Made by a program: the position numbers and the translations under genes
Source of the DNA: Loripinus fragilis
Lineage: Eukaryota > Mollusca > Bivalvia > Lucinida > Lucinidae
Direction of reading: 5' to 3'
DNA length: 64,000 nt
NCBI GenBank assembly: GCA_964019695.1
Contig: OZ026522.1
Location: 15,312,687-15,376,686, forward strand
Shown here: piece by piece, positions 56,405 through 64,000 of the stretch
Layout: every line of letters begins with the position of its first letter
Numbering within the stretch: the stretch's first letter is position 1
Notes under the pieces: generated by a model
Told to the model about the DNA's origin: nothing
What the model saw: only the letters and a program-made list of their open reading frames with translations
The model's database searches: none

Positions 56405-56970
56405 AAGAAAATATAATGAGTGTGAGGGTTGGATAGAAAAATCTGTCCTGAGGATCGCCGTTTGGCATCACGAGGCTTGCCGAGTGATGACAACCAGTGA
56501 TCGCTAGGGACGGATTTTTTCTATCCTACCCTCACACGAATAATGGATTCTTTTTTTTTTTTTTGCTCAATGCTGTTTTTATTTATTTATTTTTTTTATT
56601 ATTTATTTATTTATTTATTTTAAAATAAGCTCCCAGAAGTCCCTGAATACGCTAAAATGCAATTTCACATGGTGACGTTACTTGACGTCCTGGGTAAGAT
56701 AGTATGGGTAAGATAAGATTTCTTTCCCAGGGGGGGGGGCGCAGTGGCTCAGTGGTAGAGTGTCTGACTCGAGACCGAATGGCCGCGGGTTCGAGCCTCA
56801 CCGGCATCACTGCGTTGTGGTTTTTGAGTTCTAGCTTAGTATTGGTTCAACCCAGGATGATCCGTCCCTATATAACTGAAAGATTGTTGATGGGACGTAA
56901 AGAATCAAATCAAACAGTCTATCCCAGGGTAAAATCTCAGATACCCTTATCCGTTGTGCAAGAAAAACTG
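56405..56970 (+). mobile_element. Apex-hairpin MITE H6, interrupted by a SINE
   Basis: The hairpin (about 56418-56535, apex CGAGGCTTGCCGAG) is followed by a T/A-rich stretch, AAGTCCCTGAATACGC and CTGGGTAAGATAGTATGGG. The terminal block GGTAAAATCTCAGATACCC resumes at 56930 after the SINE. Confidence 0.82.
56733..56917 (+). mobile_element. tRNA-derived SINE (copy 7) with 12-bp target-site duplication
   Basis: Intact A box (TGGCTCAGTGG, 56745-56755) and B box (GGTTCGAGCC, 56788-56797). TCTTTCCCAGGG (56721-56732) and TCTATCCCAGGG (56918-56929) flank it with one mismatch. It interrupts a sequence that is continuous in other apex-hairpin MITE copies, so it is younger than that MITE copy. Confidence 0.92.
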
Positions 56971-57876
56971 TGCTCCTCTAGCCTTCTTGTATTGTCTTGA
57001 ACCAGGATGATAAGGACCTAGCTATTAAGATACTGACCAGCCTGCACTGAACGTGTGGTATAAATCTTGCAGGTTAAGTAAAAAGCTTTGTATTTACATC
57101 AGTAGTGCATCTGACATGCTCATGTCAGCTGAAGACAAGCTGACTTAATTCATGGCTAGCCTATGAGATAATATTTGTCGCCTTATTCTGTTCTGATTCA
57201 TACTTACCTATTATTTGATACAGGGATACAGAGAGCTGAAGGTCATGTACGTGCACATGCTGCACAGCTACTCCCTACTAAATTGCTTCAAAGTTATACT
57301 GACGGCTCTCATTTCCGGCAAAAAAGTCACTATTTCACAGTTTTTTCCTACAATTGTATACCTAAACATGGGACAAGTGAAACAAAAAATGTATAAAAAT
57401 GAATAGGAGACTAAGAGCAAAGTTCTACTCAGTTTTTTTTTTATTTTGTGATAATTGATTTGAGCCATCACAGAGATATAAAGATATAAATAACTACAAA
57501 TTTTAGGTGTCTTCTTGTGTTTAAGCATAATTTTCTGCTGGTTTTCAGGACTTTTTTTCTCTTTGGGCAGTGAGAAAAATCAGCTAGTGGCATGGTAGCC
57601 GTGTGTTTCTGTTCAGTGATTTGTGAAAAACTGAATCGGTGATGTTTGGTCCATTTGTTGTTAATTCAAGTGACCAAAGGAATATGTATTCAGATTATTT
57701 ACTGCTGGAAGCCAATGAGTGTTGTGGAACATGTGAAAATCTCTTGAATTAGTGCATTTTACATTGTTTAGATGGGCAAAAATTTGAAAATTTTGACACC
57801 TTTTATACTGGACTGCGTAAGAGTCTATGCCAAACGTCGAAATTTAAAGGCAAAGTTGATAGCTTATTCTAAGCCG
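56971..57876. other. No gene seen
   Basis: Unassigned AT-rich sequence; a short repeat-D-like scrap lies near 57560. Confidence 0.4.
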
Positions 57877-58254
57877 AGGGGGGGGGGGGGTGCTCTGATA
57901 TTTTCACACATACGTAGGCGCGGCCCATTTTTTTGGGTTCAAAATTCTGAATTTCAATATTTTTTTGAGTTTTCAGAAAAATTAATATTTTTTGGGGGTA
58001 TGAAGATTTTTTTGTGGATATTTTTTTTGGGTCGTCACAAAATTGGGCTAGTTTGAGGGTCATTTCTATGCAATTTAGGGTCTTTTTTTAAGGTCAAGGT
58101 ACAGAATTGGAATATTTTTTTGGGTTGCTAAAATTGCAAATATTTTTTTGGGGTGCTTGAAATCCCTGATATTTTTGGGGGGTGAACGGTAGATGCTGGG
58201 TCCGAGCCTACGTATGCGGAAAAATTAGAGTACCCCCCCCCCCCCCCTGGGATT
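57877..58254. mobile_element. hAT-like MITE with homopolymeric G/C ends (copy 2)
   Basis: A long G run then TGCTCTGATATTTTCACACA at the left, and AAATTAGAGTACCC with a long C run at the right. The interior matches 45165-45539 throughout (TTCAATATTTTTTTGAGTTT, GGTAGATGCTGGGTCCGAGC). CTAAGCCG (57869-57876) and TTAAGCCG (58255-58262) form an 8-bp duplication with one mismatch. Confidence 0.85.
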
Positions 58255-59784
58255 TTAAGCCGTTAAAAGCTACGCAAATCTTTCTTCTTTATTTCAAAAT
58301 GATCAGGGGACATAATAATATCGTATGTGGAAGTATACGCCATTTTCTGTACAAGAACGGACTTTACAAAAATGTTTGTAAACGGACGTCAAAACACGAA
58401 AACACTATCCACAGGACGCATTAAGCCTTCAACTGCTATCTAATGAAACAATATAATATCATAATCAATCTTTATGTTTGATACTTGGTGGAGATGGGTG
58501 TTTTATCTATTTTTGCATAAAAAGCATTTCCGCAAACAGGAAGCACGCTAGCACGTACTAACATGTCGCCTTTCGCTCGGTTCACACTGGGATTGAGCCG
58601 CCATTTTTATTAAAATATATTATGCGATAGCTGCTTGCGTGACTCAGGGCTTTACATCCAGAAAATATTGACTATAAGAGAAATGATAAACTGTCAAAAA
58701 TTTAACTTTTTGCTATTTTTAACAATAAATTCTGTCACTACAGGAGTGCGAGATTTGAACGGGACTAGCCAAATATCGCTAGTTACCCATAATGCAAAGG
58801 GCGTAATGCGAAAGATCTAGATGAGGTATCGTCAGGTCTTGCGAGAATGGTACCCACAATGCTCAAATCAGACAGGTTAGTATTTGAAAGATGCTTCCCG
58901 GCGGAGACAATGCAACGCAAGAACTACTACGTATGATCACGGATGCAATACGGAAATATACGGACTAATACGGATTGCCACGGATGATGCAGGATCGTAT
59001 CCGTGGCTAATCCTGCGTCAAATCTGTGAATGTGTGACCTGGGCATAAGGTGGGTATCTGTTTTATTTAATATTCCATGGTTAGCTTTCGTAAAGCCATC
59101 CGCAAAAACAAGGTCCACCCCATAGAGCTTCAATGAGGCGTCTCTCAACCTGTTGGGTTGAGGTTCAACGTGCCACGTGATAGGCGTTGCACATCTAACA
59201 CATTTTCACTAACACGATTATTGGTAAAAATGAGATATATACGTGGAAAATATTAAATTTCTCATTTGAATGGCTACATATTATGATATGACGTAAATTC
59301 AATCTCATTAGTCCACAAAATATCAATAAAAAGGAAATATTTTGAAACGACATATTTACATTTATTAAGGTAGATGTCTCGTTTTCAATAGTCTTTATTT
59401 TTATTCCTTCTTCCCCTTATTTTTATTATTATTCCCCTAAAAAGCAAGTATTAATTTTTATAAACATTGTACTATATTAAAAAAAAGTAGCGTATTATTG
59501 TTTAAAAAGCGTTAAATCGTTAGTCTTCATTTAATAACTTGTGAGCGGTACATGTGTCGACCTAGAAGAAGGGACGAGGGACCAGGAGTCCGGACCCCCA
59601 CCCCCTCCCCAGAAAGACACACATGGATATCGGTTTCCTTAGAAATTTAGTACGGACCCCTCGAGGTCCAGTATTGCTTCTAGAGAGATAGGTCCGTATG
59701 GCCCCTTGTAAAATACGATGATGACGAAAGAAAAGTTTTCAGGACAACCACCCCCTTCGGACGGAATTCACGAGGTAGATATAA
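58255..59784. other. No gene; ACGGAT-rich patch at 58930-59050
   Basis: ATCACGGATGCAATACGG ... GATCGTATCCGTGG is a small inverted cluster ending GTGTGACCTGGGC, reminiscent of the end of the 22380-23036 MITE. A G/C-rich scrap lies at 59565-59600. No exon is seen. Confidence 0.4.
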
Positions 59785-60310
59785 TCGGAACATACTCGGC
59801 CAATTCCGCGAAATTCCGTGGAATCAGACCTCAGATGTATATCGAGGATCTACTTTGATAATGCGGGTGATAAAATGACGTTGACGTTGCATAACGTGAC
59901 ATTGACGTCACAGAAGCCATGCCAACACACTAACAAGTGTGGTTGCAGCAAAACAAACGGTTATAAATGAAGTGTTTTTTTTTTCAATAAATATCGCTGC
60001 AGCGATATTTTATTGAAAAATACATAAACTTCATTTATTCTGCTGATAAAGCTTTTCGGGTAATCGGACAAGAGGTTTTTGCTATGGCTAAACTCACATG
60101 CTAAAAATATTTTTCTTTACGCCTTTTCCGGCTAAGAAATTAGAGATGCTTCGTACATAGTACTACATGTAATGCGCCTTACGTACGCCAGAGGTCTGAT
60201 TTGATTCTCGTATTGTGCCGGACTTTCCCGAATGGAGTAGAAAGTGCCCCGTTTATAAAAGTCAAGGGTTCCGAAATACAGCAATCCATTTTTACCGAAA
60301 TGAATCCAGC
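59785..60310 (+). repeat. Diverged repeat, inverted partner of 21900-22340
   Basis: AATTCCGCGAAATTCCGTGG, TATATCGAGGATCTACTTTG, GATAATGCGGGTGATAA, TTCATTTATTCTGCTGATAA and GTACATAGTACTACATG occur in the order of the partner's minus strand. A perfect palindrome centred at 60000/60001 (TTTTCAATAAATATCGCTGC and complement, one base off near the edge) sits inside this copy only. Confidence 0.68.
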
Positions 60311-60339
60311 CCAATTACTATGAGGTGCCGTTTTACTAT

Positions 60340-60775
60340 GAAATCCCTAGTTTGTGATATCACAAAATATTTCTATGTCTCAAAATATTCAGTGATATCA
60401 CAAAATAGAATTAATTTTGTGATATCAAATCTCGATTTTGTGACTTCAAAAAAGCATCAATATTTTTAACATCAAAAAATAGAATTTTGATATCACATAG
60501 ATCTATTCGACTTTGTAATATCACATTTTTTTGCAATCACAAAACAGATTTTGATATCACTAATTATCATAGAATTCGTTTAATTCTATTATATCAAAAC
60601 TTCTAATATGTTATCAATAAATCGAATAAGTGAAAGCAAAAATTTATTTTGTGACATCAAAAAATAGTGAGGATTTTTATATCACTAATTCTATTTTGTT
60701 ATATCACAAAATCATCACTACGTTTTGATATCACAGCTCGATTTTGTGATATCCCAAAATTTAGGCATTTTAGTT
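60340..60775. repeat. Degenerate array of GTGATATCAC palindromes
   Basis: About thirteen variants of TTTTGTGATATCACAAAA (for example GTGATATCACAAAA at about 60354 and 60394, TTGATATCACA, GTTATATCACA) are spaced irregularly by 20-40 bp with AT-rich linkers. It is not a regular minisatellite. Confidence 0.8.
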
Positions 60776-60800
60776 CTTAGGAATAATGATTAATCCAATA

Positions 60801-61040
60801 CATAGACTGGCTCCTGTCCATAAAACAATTTTTCACCAATGTGTAGTGTCATAAACTTGTAGCTAGTCTAACTCTGATGGCTCTGTTTAAGAGCCATCAG
60901 AGTTAGACTAGCTACAAGTTTATGATACTACACATTGGTGAAAAATTGTTTTAAAACAGAGCCATCAGAGTTAGACTAGCTACAAGTTTATGATACTACA
61001 CATTGGTGAAAAATTGTTTTATGGACAGGAGCCAGTCTAT
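60801..61040. repeat. Three-armed near-perfect inverted/direct repeat
   Basis: An ~85-bp arm (60803-60887: GGCTCCTGTCCATAAAACAA ... CTAACTCTGATGGCTCTG) is followed by its complement (about 60890-60955) and then by a second complement copy (about 60958-61038) that extends to the full arm. Differences between arms are only a few bases, so the structure is recent. Confidence 0.9.
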
Positions 61041-61270
61041 CCAATACTGTTTTCATATGCTTTATGCACTCTCATTCTTATCTACAGGAAATAACAAGTT
61101 CAGGTAATGCCAATAGACAGATAAAAAAACATGACATGTGTATGAAGAAAATTTCATCGAGTGGAATGGGGTCCTGGCAACGTTTTTTTTTTTTATTATT
61201 TTTTCTTACTTTATTTTATTTTTTTTTATAGTTTAGTTTGTTTTGGTTTTTTTTTTTCACGGTGGAGAAT

Positions 61271-61301
61271 CACGTGACTTTAGAGGAACAAAAATGGCGG
61301 C
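61271..61301 (+). promoter_or_regulatory. CACGTGAC E-box plus AAAATGGCGGC YY1-like motif
   Basis: CACGTGAC (61271-61278) is a USF/MITF-type E-box, and AAAATGGCGGC (61291-61301) is the YY1 consensus often overlapping start codons. The pairing is typical of animal core promoters. The ATG in the motif opens only a 15-codon frame unless spliced, and no downstream exon is recognised. Confidence 0.25.
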
Positions 61302-62026
61302 TACTTGTCAAAATCCTCGATTCAAACAAAAATTTATTTGATATTTTCCTTAATATTGGTCATATTTGCATGGGGTTTGAAGCAGATAACCCGGAAAAGT
61401 TACATAAACATACCCATCTCATAAGACTTTCGGACATAGATCTGGTTTAAAAGTTATTGACGAACAAACGTATTTATTTCCTGCAATTGTTATACACAAC
61501 AGAGAGATAAACAGGAAAATGCGCTATATTTCTTATGTTTGTATGTATGCGCTTATGGATCGAATGTTGCAAAAATGAAGCAGTAAGACATATTTTTTTG
61601 ATGGTTTTTGACGTAGAAGAATAAAAATGATAGGGATAACACCTGAAGTTTTGTATGATAGGGTTCACACAATCACTGTATAGATTATATTTAAGCCATA
61701 ACTGTTGGATTTCTTTTAATCCGGTATTCAGCTGTATGCACTGTTGAGTCGTCATCTTGCTTTATCTCCTTTTTATAGAACATAACAGAACAGATGGTTT
61801 ATTTGTAAATTCCAGAAGGCAATAACGCCCATTAGGATACACAACGTAGCCTACTATACTATTTACAAACATGGCAGAAGACAATGTAATTTTAGCAGAA
61901 TGTGTTAATATCAAATCAGTATTATTTATATCTTGATTTATATGTTCTACGAGACGAGTCATCAATAAGCTAGGGATCTTTCATTGTGGATCCTTTTTGT
62001 TTTTTGTATTTTGTCTTTGTCTTTGT
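61302..62026. other. No gene supported
   Basis: A 93-aa minus-strand frame (61474-61755) has no recognisable domain. The rest is AT-rich. Confidence 0.35.
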
Positions 62027-63398
62027 TACGAGGGTCATTTTTTATGTTCGTAGAATTGGGCTGTATCTCTGCAAATATAGAATTTACGGTACCATAAGTA
62101 TATATATTTTGAAAGGTCTAGCTCTTGTCTATCAACTGATGTAAATTTTACATCATTAGCGCTTAGTTCGGTCAAGATATATAGCTTTAAATAGGCATAG
62201 AAAATGACACTGGTCAAAATCCATGCCATTTTAACCAAGCAACAAGTAGGGAATTAGACACTGTTAAGTTCCATTCGCTATGGTGATATAAGCATTTTTC
62301 AAGCCGATTTTTCTTTCGCACCATCAAAATAAATTGTTCAAACGCTAATCGTAGACAAGTGCAGCAAAACTATAAGCGTGTTGTTTCCTCTTCTGTAACA
62401 ATTTTAAAACACCCATCAAAATACCAAAATAATCACAGTCAAGTGCTAGTTATTATATCTGTTAAAATTACGATTATGAACAAACTTTAAAAACTTTTCT
62501 GGTTTTGTATAGCATATGATATACTCAATCATTCGTCAGCAGTTATATTGATGTATCGATTTAAGTTTGTAACTGGCAACTTCCGGTACTGGCATACCCC
62601 CATGTTATAAAAAGTGGGTGGGGTAAATCAACCCCGCGTAGAGAACACAATAACCATCGGATCTGCATAATTTTCTTATTGCAGTAATTTCAACACCTGT
62701 TTAGAGGCACAAAAACAGTTTTTTATGTATTTTCTAAATATAATAACGCTCTATGACGTCATTTATGTACAAAATAAGGGATTTTAGCACCCCTAGGCTA
62801 TTTATTTTGCAGTTAATTTCTAATAAAACAAAAGCGTTAACTTTGTTTCGGAATGAAAGTTACCATAACACTTCCATCTACCATATAAACAAGAAAAATT
62901 ATAATTCTACTTTACAGCTAACATATTAAGCCACATTCAAAAGCCCATATCCAACTTTCACTTGTATCAACTTTTCACAATAAAAGTTTATATGCCTACT
63001 GTACGATTTGCTAAGGTTCCGAATAACTCTTCAATATCCAATAATTGCTGCGTATATGATATAATGTTTATATAATATTGTAGCACGTGGTGTCCTTGAT
63101 CTGCAGCCAAATTTTCAGAAGCTGTGTATGGCTATGGACCCATTTTCATGCAATTGTTACTAACGTTCTGTCAGAGATTAAGTCCATAAATTTCATATTT
63201 CTACCATATTTCCAGTGTGCGATATATAGGAATGTCTTTGCCTCTTAGAAGACATTAAAGTAATGCATTTTGAAATGATTTTAGGTTGCATGTATAGATA
63301 AAAGCTCAATCTTTCCAAATATATGCATGATGCATGCATTTACTTTCGTCGTTTTCTTTAAATTGACCTCTCTACGAACATAAAAAATGACCCTCGTA
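62027..63398. mobile_element. Mariner-ended element with ACGAGGGTCATTTTTTATGT termini
   Basis: The left end TACGAGGGTCATTTTTTATG...TTCGTAGA and the right end TCTACGAACATAAAAAATGA...CCCTCGTA are inverted over about 28 bp with no mismatch seen. TA lies at both outer ends. At 1.37 kb it is the size of an autonomous mariner, but I find no D,D-motif transposase in any frame, so it is non-autonomous or entirely decayed. Its first 12 bp equal those of the element at 8066-8975. Confidence 0.85.
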
Positions 63399-63429
63399 TA
63401 CTGTCTTGTCTGTACCTTGCATGTATCCT

Positions 63430-63600
63430 TGTGATCACACTTCTGGAAAAAGGAATGACCTCTTGGCTCTCTTGGGTGTGATGTTTTCTTGTGTTTATGT
63501 CACTTTCCCATTTTGTATCTCGGATCAGATGTGATACTTGATTGTATCAATTCCAGATCTTTGCCTTCTTCCTTACTTTAGTATATATTAAAAAATCTGC
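63430..63600 (+). repeat. Dispersed repeat, partner of 1400-1560
   Basis: AATGACCTCTTGGCTCTC ... TGTCACTTTCCCATTTTG ... GATACTTGATTGTATCAATT follows the order of the left-end copy. Confidence 0.6.
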
Positions 63601-64000
63601 TGTTGAGAATTTATTTTTTATTTCATGGACAGTCATAAAACCTTTTAGAAAAAATAATAATTATCTGGATCACTGATATAAAAAACAACAGTAGTGACCA
63701 TTTTGGTTAAATTCAACAGCAAACTAGATGCATTTCAACACATTTATCCTTTAAGGATGCAATAAGTGCATTCAAGCCTTTCCCACAATGAGACATTCAT
63801 TATAGTTTAAATAAAGTTTATAAAGTTTTGAGACGCTGTACACATTCAACAAAGACCTAAAGGCCAACCGTCCTTGCATTCGAATATATATGTTAAACAA
63901 AAAGGGTTTGCTATTTTCGGTAATAATATTACTGCTTCATTTAGACTTTCATCAACTGGGCTAACGGGCTTGAGAAAGGGGCTCTTACAATGTATGAAAA
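63601..64000. other. No gene seen at right edge
   Basis: AT-rich. I recognise no feature in the last 400 bases. Confidence 0.4.

Noticed and set aside
61238..61450. 70-aa frame beside the E-box/YY1 motif
   Set aside because: It starts in a T-rich tract and has no recognised domain. The motif's own ATG is in another frame and stops after 15 codons.
62027..63398. Active mariner transposase
   Set aside because: Element ends are near-perfect and the size fits, but no frame shows a helix-turn-helix or catalytic Asp motifs.

Overview
This is a stretch of an animal nuclear genome, most likely a bivalve mollusc and probably a heterodont (veneroid/myid/dreissenid type). The reasons are the AT-rich, intron-containing, gene-poor layout, a lineage-specific fucolectin-like lectin gene, a GT92 glycosyltransferase gene, and many short palindromic elements with cores such as GATCAGACTGCGC and the end TGAGCCGCG, which I associate with bivalve genomes. 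The taxon is an inference. No bacterial, organellar or viral gene set is present.

Only two host genes are convincing, both on the minus strand. (1) A two-exon GT92 (DUF23) glycosyltransferase: exon 1 at 17951-17518 and exon 2 at 11336-10397, with a 6.2 kb intron, matching splice phases and a 457-aa product. It reads as a type II Golgi-type membrane enzyme with a DLDE motif. (2) A secreted coiled-coil plus F5/8C/fucolectin-like lectin: exons at 39418-39142, 39005-38888 and 34724-34531. Exons 2 and 3 join in phase, but exon 1 to exon 2 is off by one base. A weaker case is a possible 3'-terminal exon present in three tandem copies (43824-45979).

Nearly everything else is mobile or repetitive. 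0-10 kb: a decayed non-LTR reverse transcriptase, a Tc1-like element with TA duplications and a paralogous empty site, a 1.2 kb foldback, and a mariner-ended MITE packed with RFX/X-box-like palindromes. 10-18 kb: the GT92 gene, whose stop codon, intron acceptor and start region all abut MITEs. 18-24 kb: several TIR elements. 24.5-28.2 kb: a 15-bp C-rich minisatellite and a large 41/42-bp minisatellite. 29.9-33.6 kb: nested and tandemly duplicated hairpin elements sharing a constant apex, CGAGGCTTGCCGAG. 34.5-39.4 kb: the lectin gene, with SINE and MITE insertions. 39.8-46.7 kb: a ~147-bp tandem repeat, several tRNA-derived SINEs, and a triplicated exon-like block disrupted by MITEs, including one with homopolymeric G/C ends and an 8-bp duplication. 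47-51 kb: a 1.77 kb hAT-like insertion and a ~275-bp triplication. 53-64 kb: decayed repeats, a SINE inside a hairpin MITE, a second poly-G MITE, a GATATC-rich tract, a three-armed near-perfect palindrome and a second mariner-ended element.

Element ends were read by eye. Host-gene and TIR/TSD calls are the strongest; superfamily names for non-autonomous elements are inferences from TSD length and TIR sequence.
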